A DNA stretch of 64,000 bases from Lineus longissimus (Eukaryota; Nemertea; Pilidiophora; Heteronemertea; Lineidae): assembly GCF_910592395.1 (NCBI RefSeq), contig NC_088325.1, forward strand, positions 1,676,001-1,740,000, in the 5' to 3' direction. Numbering within the stretch: position 1 is the stretch's first letter; every line of letters starts with the position of its first letter. The notes under the pieces are model-generated. The model had not been told where the DNA came from. It saw nothing but the letters and a program-made list of their open reading frames with translations, and made no database searches. Both the position numbers and the translations under genes were made by a program. Of this stretch, positions 35,777 to 48,357 are shown piece after piece.

Positions 35777-36847
35777 GGACAGTAAGGTGAGAGGAGGATT
35801 GGTTGGGATGAAATGCCTTCTTCCATATTGACTGTTTACCTCGGATTGTTGTTAAGAGTCTGCGCCCACAATACTTAATCAAGATGACACGACATTCATG
35901 GAAGAACCAGCCGAGTTTAAGCCGATGAAACAAGTCGTCTTGGTAACAGTATACTGCATTATTGAAAAGCTTTTTTTATGCAAGAGAGGTATCTCTCGAT
36001 GCAAGTAATGCTTTTTATTGCCCACGGAAGAAGAATTTGACTTCCTGGTACGAACAGATAGACAGAAGATATGGTATTCTTTATAAGAATTTATGCTTCT
36101 CATGGTTTCTCTTGTTCAGCGCAAAGCAAACAAGCAGTTTATATCGCGACGACTGGTGTTAATAATTGCTGCTATGTGAACCACAGGAAGATCTCTTATC
36201 TGCAGGCAAACGCTTGGTTTGATATGATCACAACAACCAGTGATCATTGATTCTTATCGCAGGCACCTGCAATGACCACTGCACACAAGTGATTATTATC
36301 ACATGTGATCATGATCGTAGGTTGCAGAAATCTAAATCGCTCGTTTGTGGGAACTTTTGTCTTCTGTCATCAAATATTATCATGGCAGACACCGCATCTT
36401 ATTGTCACCTCAAAGTGAGTTCTCTGGCTTCCTATGATAGAGAAGGGGTTCACAAGGATTGTTGATAAGACTCGATGCAAACCACACTCAATTGAGCTAT
36501 CTTCACCAGATACGCTTACACCAGAAGCTGTCATGGTAACTGCATTATTGAAAGGTTTCTCTTCAACAGACGGATTTCTTCTGGGAGATTTCTATCAACG
36601 CATACAAATAATGCAGCCTCTTGTTGTAAACTTCCTTCAAAGAGATAAAAGGCTTCAAAGATGGAGGGTTATTAGTCTCTATAATTCATTTGTTTAACCA
36701 ATTCTCTGCCTTTGTGAATAATGGAGGTATTCTCTCTCGCAAATGGATTTCCTTTGAGAGAGTTCCGTCAATTTCGTTTGCAGGAGTATTTCATCTTCCG
36801 GTCGCTACTGTATAATGAATGAAGCAGTTTATATAATGCTAGAAGCT
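35777..36847. other. largely unique sequence without a recognised gene
   Basis: Frames at 36247-36465 and 36434-36697 are open but match nothing I recognise. GATGCAAGTAATGC/GATACGCTTACACC segments hint at an old internal duplication. Confidence 0.4.
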
Positions 36848-37935
36848 AATGGGTACCATAGCCTAGTGGTTAACACTGCTGGCTGCCACGAAATAGGGCC
36901 TGGGTTCGATTCTGCAAAGATCCCAGGATTGTACTTCTTGATGAACGGCGTGGCTTTCGGAGCCAAATTCCTAACTCTTTGAGACGTAAAACCGAGGTTC
37001 CTTGTATCTGGTGTCTCAGCCATGGGAAGCAACAGACCCGACCAAGTGTGAAACGTGAGTAGCTTGCGTAGACTCAACCTCTTGTCAGAGAAGAACCCAC
37101 CAAGTGAGAAACAAGAGTAGCTTGCGTGGACTCTACCTCTGGTCAGAGAAGAACCCACCAAGTGAGAAACAAGAGTAGCTTGTGTGGACTCTACCTCTTG
37201 TCAGAGAAGAACCCACCAAGTGAGAAACAAGAGTAGCTTGCGTGGACTCTACCTCTGGTCAGAGAAGATCCCACCAAGTGAGAAACAAGAGTAGCTTGCG
37301 TGGATTCTACCTCTGGTCAGAGAAGATCCCACCAAGTGAGAAACGTGAGTAGCTTGCGTGGATTCTACCTCTGGTCAGAGAAGATCCCATCAAGTGAGAA
37401 ACAAGAGTAGCTTGCGTGGACTCTACCTCTGGTCAGAGAAGATCCCACCAAGTGAGAAACAAGAGTAGCTTGCGTGGACTCTACCTCTGGTCAGAGAAGA
37501 TCCCACCAAGTGTGAAACGTGAGTAGCTTGCGTAGACTCAACCTCTGGTCAGAGAAGAACCCACCAAGTGAGAAACAAGAGTAGCTTGCGTGGACTCTAC
37601 CTCTGGTCAGGGAAGATCCCACCAAGTGAGAAACAAGAGTAGCTTGCGTGGACTCTACCTCTGGTCAGAGAAGATCCCACCAAGTGAGAAACAAGAGTAG
37701 CTTGCGTGGACTCTACCTCTGGTCAGAGAAGACCCCACCAAGTGAGAAACAAGAGTAGCTTGCGAGGACTCAACCTCTGGCCAATGTCGGAGAAACTAGG
37801 CCAATAAACCCAATTGGTGCCAGAACCGTAGTGGCATGCAAAATGCTCATCCCACCTTGGAGGGGGAATACTCCCTGGAGAAAGTCACCTCCAAGTGCAG
37901 AGTAAATGCTAAAGAAGAGGAAGAAGAAGAAGTTA
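36848..37935 (+). mobile_element. SINE A with 58-bp core amplified about 13 times
   Basis: The head (CATAGCCTAGTGGTTAACAC...GGTTCGATTC) is at 36848-36925 and the 3' end (CCACCTTGGAGGGGGAATAC...GAAGAAGAAGAAG) at 37800-37935. Between them the unit GTCAGAGAAGATCCCACCAA...GGACTCTACCTCTG repeats every 58 bp from about 37035 to 37790. Confidence 0.95.
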
Positions 37936-37959
37936 ATGATCCTCATCATTGCAATCTTG

Positions 37960-38740
37960 CCTTGAATGGTCCTGGTGCCTTAGGTGGAAATTGGTAAGAC
38001 ACCGGTCAGGAAGTTATGGAGAGATATCACCTGCCTGCTAAGGGACTTCTGCAGAGATAATGACTTTCTCGTCAGCTGTGATCAGCAAGATATGAGTTAT
38101 GACTGAGAGAGTTTCCGCCATTGCAGCCAAGATAATGGAGGGCTGAATTTGTCATTGAAGGAAAGGTCCTAGATGTCGCTGAAATGGGAGAAAACTAGGT
38201 CAGGAATATGGTACACTTCCACGGAGGTAATGACTTTCTCGTCAGCTGAGACAAGCAGGATATGAGTTATGACTGAGAGAGCTGCTGACAACATAAAAGC
38301 CAAGATGCAGGAGGCTGAATTAGCCACTGAAGGAAGGTCCTGGTGGTCATGGACACTGGAAGGAACTGGGTCAGGAAGATGAGTAAGTATCTGATGGTGG
38401 AGGTTATGACATTCTCGTCAGCTGAGACAAGCAGGATATGGGTTATGCCTGAGAGAGCTTCTGACACAGAGGAGCCAAGATGCAGGAGGCTGAATTAGCC
38501 ACTGAAGGAAGGTGCTAGTGGTCATGGACACTGAAAGGAACTGGGTCAGGAAGATGAGTAAGTATCTGATGGATAAGGGACTTCCATGTTGGTGATGACT
38601 TTCTCGTCAGCTGAGACAAGCAGGATACGAGTTATGACTAAAAGAGACTCTGACAGTGTCTTAGGCAAGATGCAGGAGGGCTGGTTTTGCCACTGAAGGG
38701 AGAACCCAGTGGTCATCGAAACTGGAAGGAGTTGGGTAAC
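37960..38740. repeat. imperfect tandem repeat, four copies of about 170-187 bp
   Basis: TGACTTTCTCGTCAGCTG recurs near 38060, 38230, 38409 and 38597, each followed by GAGACAAGCAGGATA and TGCAGGAGG(C/G)CTG. Confidence 0.9.
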
Positions 38741-38924
38741 ATTAGTTACCCACACGAGTCATTTTGTCGTCTATCAGCTCCCCTTGGGAAAATGCATCCA
38801 AAAATGATAACATTCAAATTCAATAGATATTCAGTTTTTTTTCATAAACATCTCTACAACGCAAAGTTGAATTTATCATCGCCAAATGTAAGCCATCAAA
38901 GAATGATCCTCAATCTGTTTCAAT

Positions 38925-39135
38925 GTACCGTCTTGCAGGGCACAGTGGAGGGTAACCACCGACGCGGCCCTCCAAAGAGAATTGGATGGATGACGTGACG
39001 CATTGGACTAGAGGAAAGACCAGTGACCTGATCCGCCTCGCAGAGGACAGAACCGTGCGTTGCCGCGTCGTTAAAAGCTTAGGGTCGCCCCAATGGCCCC
39101 AAGGCTGCGGGAAATGATGATGATGACGATGAACA
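38925..39135 (+). mobile_element. LINE 3' end fragment (frameshifted)
   Basis: Reads GNHRRGPPKRI, then after a frameshift WMDDVTHWTRGKTSDLIRLA, EDRTVRCRVVKSLGSPQWPQ, stop, then a TGATGATGATGACGATGA tail. RGRPKRRWMDD...RLAEDR is typical of the C-terminus of I/Jockey-like LINEs of marine invertebrates. This is a different LINE from the CR1-like copies. Confidence 0.75.
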
Positions 39136-41060
39136 TCAATATATACATCAAGTTTTATCAAAATCAAATCTAAATAGACAAATTTTAATGAAATCAATTG
39201 GAATATGTTTGAGTGCGAACGTATAAATCGACATTTGATTGAACATTGACTGACTCAAACCAATCCAAATGCACCTAATCGCAAATGTCAAACTTATTCA
39301 ACCATTCTGTAATTCTCAACAGAATACCATGACAACCACCATGTGACTGTCTGCGCTGTCAGACTCCAGGATATGGAATCTCAACGTCTAAAAAAATTGT
39401 TTGCTTTCTTGTCATCAGCAACATCTCAACAGTAAGAAGATCACTCATCTACCACTACCAGCGGATAATAGCAGGAAGTACGTCCTTCACTGATCATGAG
39501 AGGGAGCGATTCCATATCCTCCGGTATCAAGACTGTGACAGACATGACAGATGACAGGAATTGTAACCACCATACATACATCAATTTCACGATGCAATCT
39601 CGAGGAAGTTGTCAAGCTAATCCAGGCATGCGCTGGTTGGCTGGTTGGATGAATGTGTTTTTAAGCTCACATACATTCGCTATGGATTGTCCAAACTTCA
39701 CCTGATTTTTCACATTGATAGCACTGTCTGAATTCTTTACTTCATTGAAGTAAAGTCAGGATAAATGACATTGCGCAAGCACCAGACAGTCTGTTGCTGG
39801 TAAAGACCCGTGCATTTGACACATGTATTTAGTACAGGGAGCATATCCTGCACAAAGTCATCATTTTTTGAGCGGTTGTGGTCGGAATGAACTTTTGAAT
39901 GGATTTAACAGTAGGAACATAATGTAAAGATCAATTTGAGGTAGATTTGATAAAATTTGAAGCGATATTATTAAAATGAGAGCAACATGCAACATTTTTC
40001 AATATACTGGAACGGACTATACACCGCGGAACCCCGAACCTGACAAACGTGACAATCATCACAAAAATACGGCACCTCGATCTGACATCGACAAGCAATG
40101 TTGGCTTAGCAACGAGCGTCCGCCGAGATCGTATCTGCCAATTTCAGAATCCCAGTAACAAGCGGGAATGTCTTGTGCATTGCCCGCAGTCCTGTTTGTC
40201 TGGTTGCCATGGTGATAACAAAAGCTGTTTTCGATAAGTTAGCCCTGATCAAGTCAATGAATTAGGCGATGCGTTTCGTGTGATGATAATTAGCGCTTGT
40301 CTCAATAGTTCGTTAGTCCTTAAGAAATAATTGTCTTGGTTATTTGGTAATACCTTTTAACCCTTTAGTGGCGTCTCACCAGATGATTTGCACTGAAATA
40401 AGACCATCTTTTAAGTAGGCCTATATGCTTTAACCCTTTGTGAACAAGTTAATTTCTTATCACAATTATCAAGCCAATTGTCTGGAACCACCCACCAGCT
40501 TAACCCTCTACTTATGTTGATTCAGCGGGGCAATAAATAGGGCTTTAGCCATTCAGGGCTGGACATACAAAAACAGTTTATCTATTCAATACCAGAGAGG
40601 TATTAACTCAACACAGTCTAAAGACCTGCATTACATGCCTGCAGCTAACTTTTTTGGGGGTGATGGGGGGGGGGCAAACACCTGTTGTGTTCTGTGTCAG
40701 TCTGAAAACTTGTATAAGCTCATTTGCGTGGTGGAACCACCTACCAGCTTAACCCCTTACTCATTTAGATTTGGCCAAGCGATAAATAGGGTCAGGGCTT
40801 TAACCTTTCAGGGTCAAACACGCATAAGCAGGCCTTTATCTATTGTAAAATCAGTTTATCTATTGTATACACCAGCAGTATTGGTGGATACACTGACCGA
40901 ACAGGGCCAAGGTAGGCCTACTTTGGTGTAGTTGAAGGTCTGGCTCAAAATATCTACAGAAAAACTCTGCTTTCTTCAGCAAGAGGTTGAGTCTATCCAA
41001 GTTACCCAGCGAGAGGTTGAGTCCATCCAAGTCCCAGCAAGAGGTTGAGTCCATCCAAGT
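39136..41060. other. non-coding sequence with a low-copy repeat
   Basis: AACC(A/C)CCCACCAGCTTAACCC...TTTAGCC-TTCAGGG occurs at about 40485 and again at about 40735. A poly-G tract is at 40663-40674. A GTTGAGTC(T/C)ATCCAAGT unit repeats three times at 40985-41060. No gene recognised. Confidence 0.5.
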
Positions 41061-41062
41061 TA

Positions 41063-41278
41063 TCCATGTTTCTCACTTGGTGGGGTCTTTTGTGTCCCTG
41101 GCATAGACACCACCAAGTGCCGGAACCTCGGTTTTCAGTTTGATTCCAAGGACTTCGAAGAGCCAGGAATTTAGGGCAGTTCATCCAGAAAGATTCCTGG
41201 GTTGTGCCCTGGTTCAAACAAGGCCCTATTGCGTGGTAGTCAGCAACACCCTAGAAGGCTATGGGGCCCCTCACTTAA
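41063..41278 (-). mobile_element. SINE A, partial copy
   Basis: ATGTTTCTCACTTGGTGGGG, CTGGCATAGACAC, GAAGAGCCAGGAATTTAG and GGCCCTATTGCGTGGTA in SINE order. The 3' part is missing and the tRNA-like head is decayed. Confidence 0.88.
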
Positions 41279-41379
41279 ACAATACACTTCTACCTTTGCA
41301 TGCCTAAATCGCTCTTTCATCAGCCATTTTATATACCAGCAAGGAACGATTTGCTTGCAACAAATCATTTTAACGATTG

Positions 41380-42140
41380 TTGAAAGGTCTGCGTCGGTGA
41401 GATATGGCCAGATCAATCGGACAATCCAATAAAAATTGATTTCGTCCGGGCCAAGCTCCTCCAGTACACACCAGTTACCCTTCAGGGACAGGGCTGGTTT
41501 GAGTAAATCACCCAAAACGAGATAATTTTATTGCTCAGCCTGCGATAAGTGACAAGAAGTTGCTTGCCTGCAGGTGAAACTGGTCGTTTTGGGGTTTAAC
41601 CTTAAACACGAGACGCTGCAATGAATGATTTTTGTCAACAATGCGTGCAGACAAGAGATTTTTAGGTATTCAAGAAACTTCGAAGTGGCATACTTTATCA
41701 GCCTACGCTCTCTGTTTTGAAATTTGTTATTGAAATTTGAATTCGTTATGAATTTGAATTAATTTGCGTAAATAGGTAACTACAAATAAATCTCAGGATT
41801 GCTCTTGTGTAACTGATATACAAATAGTATAAATACAAAGTTTCAACGAATTCGTATGCATAATAACTGCACTACGGCATTGTGTATAACTGCATTTCTA
41901 TTTTCCTGGACCTATTTTCCTGATAACGAACGGCGTACCTCTTTCACGGGTACGAGATTGGTGTTTAGACTCTGCAACTGCGTGATATGACCAGATCGAT
42001 TGCTCAATCCAATGACAATTGATTTCCCCCAGGCCAGACCACTCAGCGAAAGCCAGATAAACAACCTGGCCTATCTCGGAGCAAATGGAAATCGTCAATG
42101 GTCAGGGACGTCAATCGAAAGTCTGGTCAAAATCTTAAAC
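41380..42140. repeat. interspersed repeat remnants
   Basis: AGATATGGCCAGATCAATCG...CAATCCAATAAAAATTGATT (41399) is similar to ATATGACCAGATCGATTGCT...AATCCAATGACAATTGATTT (41985). Between them 41730-41945 is related to 23300-23545. Short frames here are shadows. Confidence 0.55.
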
Positions 42141-42537
42141 AGGCAAATGGCGAGCTCGAAGACCGGAGGCTGCCGTACCAACCCATCCTGAGGCAATCAG
42201 GGGTAGATGTTCGTTTCTCCGGCCCTGCACACAAACCCCTGAGACATCCGCCCTCATTCGTTTAAGTTTCAGCCCAGAAGTAAGTGCGTCCAATGAGAAC
42301 GTTGTTTACATTTGAGTCTTGGAATTTCAAAAGCGTAGTAACACCGATATTCAAACTTACTGGTTGTTTTATTATGCCGACAGAAAAGAAAGCACTGATT
42401 CCCCGAGATGCGCACCGCAACCTCTAAGATATCTGAGAGCGATTTCCATTCACACAAATCATTAGAAGTACTGTACTGGAACCGAGGTTGACAGTTTAAC
42501 CTCCGATGCTGACTTAAAGGGGGACTATAGGCAGGAG

Positions 42538-42738
42538 GAGAGGGCCTAATTTGGCCATCTTCAAGTGACTAGTATACACAGTAAGGGCCCTGGGTCATGT
42601 CAGACTCAGTACTAAATATATCCCTCGTACAAGCATGAATCATTTCGACCTACTGTGAGATGTGAGAGACCCCTATTGGCGACTTTGTGTAACTTTATCT
42701 TGCCTGCCTAGCTGTTGCCTATATTGTCCCTTTAAAGG
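42538..42738. repeat. interspersed repeat copy 2, uninterrupted
   Basis: TTGGCCATCTTCAAGTGACT to TATTGTCCCTTTAA. It carries the empty target site for the MITE at 17012-17200. Confidence 0.88.
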
Positions 42739-43080
42739 TGATGTACGTCTGTACTTCAGCTGACAGGGGGAAATGTCCGAGGGGTTTTTGTGCATGGCAG
42801 GAGAAGCGAACAACCCTGATTTCCTAAGGATGGTACGATTCAGGTTACGACTTCAAATATACACCACCATGAAGTCGGTTGGCCGATTCCCCAAAAGACA
42901 AGTTGTTTCTAAATATCCCCAAGTTATCGACCAACAGTAATCTAGGGTTTGCTTAATTGCCTCTGCGGAAATCAATTGTCATCAGATTCTGATTGGCGGA
43001 ATGATTGATCTGACATTTCTGATACGAAATCAATGACACTATTTGAACCGTCAACCTCCAGTTTCTCAAGAAGGTCAGGT

Positions 43081-44160
43081 GCACTTAAGATTATGCAGCG
43101 GTCAATGCAAACCCTGTACCCCCCTGTTCAGGGATCGACGCCAGATTGATAGCTGCACTTAAGATAATGCAGCAGTCAATGAAAACCCTGTACCCCCTGT
43201 TCAGGGATCGACGTCAGATTGACAGATGCACTTAAGATGATGCAGCGGTCAATGCAAACCCTGTACCCCCCCCCCGGTTCAGGGATCGACGCCAGATTGA
43301 CAGCTGCACTTAAGATAATGCAGCAGTCAAGGCAAACCCTGTACCCCCTGTTCAGGGATCGACGCCAGATTGACAGCTGCACTTCAGATAATGCAGCAGT
43401 CAAGGCAAACCCTGTACCCCCCTGTTCAGGGATCGATGCCAGATTGACAGCTGCACTTAAGATAATGCAGCAGTCAAGGCAAACCCTGTACCCCCTGTTC
43501 AGGGATCGATGCCAGATTGACAGCTGCACTTTAGATAATGCAGCAGTCAAGGCAAACCCTGTACCCCCCTGTTCAGGGATCGATGCCAGATTGACAGCTG
43601 CACTTAAGATAATGCAGCAGTCAAGGCAAACCCTGTACCCCCTGTTCAGGGATCGACGCCAGATTGACAGCTGCACTTAAGATTATGCAGCAGTCAATGC
43701 AAACCCTGTACCCCCTGTTCAGGGATCGACGCCAGATTGACAGCTGCACTTAAGATTATGCAGCAGTCAATGCAAACCCTGTACCCCCTGTTCAGGGATC
43801 GACGCCAGATTGACAGCTGCACTTAAGATTATGCAGCAGTCAATGCAAACCCTGTACCCCCTGTTCAGGGATCGACGCCAGATTGATAGCTGCACTTAAG
43901 ATAATGCAGCGGTCAAGGCAAACCCTGTACCCCCTGTTCAGGGATCGACGCCAGATTGACAGCTGCACTTAAGATAATGCAGCGGTCAATGCAAACCCTG
44001 TACCCCCCTGTTCAGGGATCGATGCCAGATTGACAGCTGCACTTAAGATAATGCAGCAGTCAATGCAAACCCTATACCCCCCTGTTCAGGGATCGAAGCA
44101 AGATTGACAGCTGCACTTTAGATAATGCAGCAGTCAAGGCAAACCCTGTACCCCCCTGTT
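43081..44160. repeat. 73/74-bp tandem array, about 15 copies
   Basis: Unit GCACTTAAGATAATGCAGCA, GTCAAGGCAAACCCTGTACC and CCCTGTTCAGGGATCGACGC, CAGATTGACAGCT. Neighbouring units alternate between C5 and C6 runs and GACGCC/GATGCC in the middle of the array. It contains the small palindrome CCCTG-TTCAGGG. Open frames on both strands are artefacts. Confidence 0.97.
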
Positions 44161-45100
44161 CAAATAATACTGTACACAGAAATATTTCAGCCGCGGATGA
44201 GTCCATACAGTATGTTTTCGCGGGGAACAATTTTGTGACCTCCACCTCAGGAGAGGTAAAAATAATTGTCGATAAAACTTCAAGTGGACAGGGATGAAAA
44301 TAGTTGTGGGATGAAAATGTGACATCACTGGCAAGTGGCTAAGATGTGTATACATGTATTTGTTTTGTCAATATCTGATAGCCTATCACGTCTAGACTTT
44401 ATACGACCAATGTAAATATTTGTATCCAGCAATCATGTTTATTTTTTCTCACATGACAAGAACGATGATGATAGATGGAATCGAAGTAGCCATTTATAGA
44501 TAGTAGCGCAGACTACAGGAAATCTTAGTAATTTTGGTCGGGCAAAATGACTCTTTTGGAAATTTCTGGCCAAAATCATAATCAAAAACATATATTGTGG
44601 TGACTTCCCCAGCTATAGCTATGACCCTTTAATAATGCCCTTAATAATACCATAGGTCCTTTAACTTATCATTTATTCATAAGAAGGAAATTGACAAGAC
44701 TTACATGTATCAAACCAGCTGGCATATTAAACATACACAACCTTGGAACTAACATTTACCATGTTGAGAAGAAGAATCCTCCCACTCGATTACTTCAACA
44801 GAACCTCATCCTTTGCCGGCCAAAGCACGCGCCTAAGCAATAAGTCAAAGTTGATTGCTCCCTTTACCATGTTTGAAACAGATTAAACCAATAAATCTCC
44901 ATCACAGGTCAGTAATATCAGAATATTTTCGACGATAAATCAAACGTTTTGTCAGTCTCGTGTCGATAATTGCTCATGGCCACATTATTGAATTAATTTA
45001 TAAAGCCTGAAGCCACTTTTTCTGCGGTAAGCAAAGCTTTTGTGGTGTGAAAAAGACTCAGGTTGAGTGACGAATCCATTTAGTCTAATAAAGCATATAC
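44161..45100. other. unique AT-rich sequence
   Basis: No exon, RNA gene or repeat recognised. Confidence 0.4.
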
Positions 45101-45175
45101 TATTACCGTATGCATAAGGCTGAGCACTATGAGAACCACTACCTGTGGTGATCAAGGACTGAATGTCAGGCTAAC

Positions 45176-45375
45176 TACAGTGGAACCTCCCTTAGCGGAC
45201 ACCTCTCTATAAAGGACAACCACTCTATTAAGGACAACTTCTCTATTAAGGACACTAGTTTTGGTCCCAAATTGGTATTTTCCATTCAATCTGAACTCTC
45301 TAATCAGGAAACCTCTCTATTAAGGACAGCACTTGTCAGTCCCCAGGGTGTCCTCAATAGAGAGGTTCTACTGTA
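45176..45375. mobile_element. pogo-like MITE
   Basis: A full 200-bp copy, TACAGTGGAACCTCCC to GAGGTTCTACTGTA. Confidence 0.93.
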
Positions 45376-45447
45376 CTATTATGCATAAGGCTGAATCACT
45401 ATGAGAACCTCTACTTGTGGTGATCCAGGACTGAATGTCAGGCTAAC

Positions 45448-45627
45448 TACAGTGGAACCTCCCTTAGTGGACACCTCTCTATTAAGGACAACCTCTCTAT
45501 CAAGGACAAGCTCTCTATTAAGGACACTAGTTTTGATTCAATTTGACCTCTCTAATCAGGAAACCTCTCTATTAAGGACAGCACTTGTCAGTCCCCAGGG
45601 TGTCCTCAATAGAGAGGTTCTACAGTA
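45448..45627. mobile_element. pogo-like MITE (duplicate of 45176)
   Basis: Same arrangement as its neighbour with a 20-bp internal deletion after CACTAGTTTTG and an extra CAAGCTCTCTATTAAGGACA unit. Confidence 0.92.
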
Positions 45628-45888
45628 TATTACAATTTTGCACCTTTTTACATGTACATTATAAATATAATCTATTAGCATCGATTGAGCACAACTGATG
45701 ACATCAGCTAACTGTATACACTGAACAAATATACTATGTCTTTATTGCTTTAATGCATTTTAAAGAAAAAATATGATAGATTTTCAAACGATTGTGACAG
45801 CTGACAAAATATCATTGAAATGGAAAATGGACGTCGTTTCGCTATTTATATGCCATGTTATGTGTGAACGAAGCCACAAGCTTTCAGG

Positions 45889-46135
45889 CCTTAGGCCATA
45901 CAGGATGTCCCCAAATTAGGTCCTAATTTGATAGTTTTACCCTAAATTTATGATTTTTCAGGTGTATGTGGTGATATCAGTCACTAACTTTGATTTATGA
46001 CGTCGCTGTTCAGGCAAATTGGCGCTATGAAATGTCCCCAAATTAAGCTAAAAAGCCAAAACACATGTCCCCCAAAATAGGCTAAAAAAATACAGGGTGT
46101 AGAGATCTCCACGTAATTGAAAGGCCTGAGCTTTA
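45889..46135. mobile_element. CAGGCC element, copy 2
   Basis: Runs CAGGCCTTAGGCCATACAGG to CACGTAATTGAAAGGCCTG. The 6-bp AGCTTT is directly repeated outside both ends. Opposite orientation to the copy at 57649. Confidence 0.82.
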
Positions 46136-46388
46136 GCCTGGTGTATGCCATGTTCTGATAATTGGAAAATGCAATACCTCAGCCCTGTCGTTCAATATTG
46201 GGTATTGCCACGGAGACCATTACAATGTAACGCAATGGTACCCGGCTAGAGCATGAATATTGATCACTTCATGTAGAACATTATCAGCCAGCCTGCGGAT
46301 ATGAAATCCCCGACAATATTTATTTAAAACTTCAATAAAACTTCAGCATTGAAATTACACTGTGAGAAGCACTGCAGCAATGTAAATG

Positions 46389-46559
46389 TACAGTAGAACC
46401 TCTCTATTAAGGACACCCATGGGACTGACAAGTGCTGTCCGCAATAGAGAGGCGTCCTGATTAGAGAGGTCAAATTGAATGGAAACAACCAAAAGTAGTG
46501 TCCTTAATAGAGAGGTTGTCCTTAATAGAGAGGTGTCCGCTAAGGGAGGTTCCACTGTA
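46389..46559. mobile_element. pogo-like MITE
   Basis: TACAGTAGAACCTC to GGTTCCACTGTA; the GGGACCAAAACT segment is shortened. Confidence 0.92.
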
Positions 46560-46613
46560 TAAAGACATGCCAACATGGCAGAAATACACAGATTAAAAAA
46601 TTGTTGACAAACT

Positions 46614-46792
46614 TACACAATGGAACCTCCCTAAGCGGACACCTCTCTATTAAGGACAACCTCTCTATTAAGGACACTAGCTTTGGTCCCAAATTGTTTT
46701 CATTCAATTTGACCTCCCTAATCAGGACACCTCTCTATCAGGACAGTACTTGTCAGTCCTGAGGGTGTCCTTAATAGAGAGGTTCTACTGTA
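46614..46792. mobile_element. pogo-like MITE, opposite orientation
   Basis: ACACAATGGAACCTCCC to GAGGTTCTACTGTA; the left TIR has changed. Confidence 0.9.
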
Positions 46793-46990
46793 TATGTAGG
46801 TGGCACAGAAATAGGCCTATTTATCTGTTGTCCAAACATTTATAAATCAGACTAGACTGGACTAGATAGATGACAAAGGATATGACACTTCATGTTTTCA
46901 ATGAACGTTGTTCGGTATTTATACGGTGTTTTTTTCAGAAGAATCCTATATTCAATATTGTCGACTATATCAAGTGCAAGACAGCCAGAA

Positions 46991-47239
46991 GTCTCTTAAT
47001 AAAGGACACCCTCTCTATTAAGGACACTACTTTTGGACCAAAATTGGTTATGGTCATTCAATTTGACCTCTCTAATCAGGACACCTCTCTATTAAGGACA
47101 ACTTCTCTACTAAGGACACTACTTTTGGACACAAATTGGTAATGGTCATTTAATTTGACCTCTCTAATCAGGACACCTCTTTATTAAGCGCAGGACCTGT
47201 CAGTCCTGAGGGTGTCCTTGATAGAGAGGTTCTACTGTA
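46991..47239. mobile_element. pogo-like MITE, expanded, left TIR lost
   Basis: GACACCCTCTCTATTAAGGA to GAGGTTCTACTGTA, with the CACTACTTTTGGAC(C/A)-AAATTGGT block twice. Confidence 0.88.
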
Positions 47240-47599
47240 TGTGCTATATTATAAGTATGGTATGCACCCTTGAGACTGAAGAATATACATTTAAATGCAC
47301 AGGATTCTTATCAAATTCTTTTGCTCCAATAACGGGCACACCAAGAGATAACATGTCTGAGCGCGTCCTCCCATCGAGCATGTCGAAACTGTCAACAAAT
47401 ATATGTAGGTCAACTGCAGGTTATCATCGAGGAGAGAAAATCGATTAATGATCGACCCCTCCTGTTCTTTTATCTCAAGCAGAGGCTTTTAATGAAAGCA
47501 ATGTTATACATAGGCCTATGGGTCCTATACATGCCATAGTGATGTCCTTCAACACAATACAGTGTAGGTATACATCTACATGTAAGCTGATAGTGTATG

Positions 47600-47662
47600 T
47601 GAGACCCATCACACCAAAACCGAGCCCATGTCGCCCAGAAGATGAGCCTAAATGACATTAGT
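47600..47662. mobile_element. AAAT-MITE fragment
   Basis: GTGAGACCCATCACACCAAA...CGCCCAGAAGATGAGCCTAAA is the left third of the family seen at 51607. Confidence 0.7.
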
Positions 47663-47737
47663 AAAGTTTATTTTTAAATTCTTTGCAACAGTAATCATGC
47701 TGGCTGATAGAAATCAATCTATGACTACATGAACATG

Positions 47738-47935
47738 TACAGTAGCACCTGTCTTAGCAGACACCTCTCTTAACAGATACCTCTCTAATAAGGACACCCT
47801 CTCTATTAGGGACACTAGTTTTGGTCCCAAATTGGTTGTTTCAATTCAATTTGACCTCTCTAATCAGGACACCTCTCTATTAAGGACAGCAAGTGTCAGT
47901 CCTGAGGGTGTTCTTAATAGAGAGGTTCTACTGTA
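47738..47935. mobile_element. pogo-like MITE
   Basis: TACAGTAGCACCTGTC to GAGGTTCTACTGTA. It lies about 420 bp inside the first intron of the C2CD2-like gene. Confidence 0.93.
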
Positions 47936-48357
47936 CATGTAGTGATGGATACTGAGAGATAGATTCTGTTATAATGTGAAGTTCCATTTTTGGAGGATGT
48001 CATTTGGTTAAGTGACAGTTCCCAGGACGAAAAATCAGGATATTACAGTCTGCTCAGTTCTACTAAAGGTTGGGTTACTACTGGTAATCACCACTACAGG
48101 TGAGAGGACGCCATGAGGATTGGCCTAGATTGGAAAGTATCCACTAGTTGGCTTATATCCTCACATCATTTTGTCCAACATATCACATGGATTGTTGAAT
48201 GGTAAAAAAATGCATCGAAAATGTGATTTTAGACAACAAATGCATAAGTATTCGATAAGCGACTACTACATTATTGCAGCTGTCAGATTCGATTTTTGCA
48301 TACATGTAATTGGCAGTATTTCTGTGGCAAATGGCGTTCTATAACTGAAATCCTTAC

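Larger units (their letters stand above)
45107..45627. repeat. tandem segmental duplication containing two MITEs
   Basis: GCATAAGGCTGA...GAATGTCAGGCTAACTACAG plus the MITE (45176-45375) is repeated with MITE at 45448-45627. The host flank is copied too, so one MITE insertion was followed by duplication of about 270 bp. Confidence 0.88.

Noticed and set aside
36434-36697. 87-codon plus-strand frame
   Set aside because: No recognised domain, no conserved neighbours, low-support start.
43176-43680. Open frames on both strands of 153 and 166 codons
   Set aside because: Products of the 73/74-bp tandem array.
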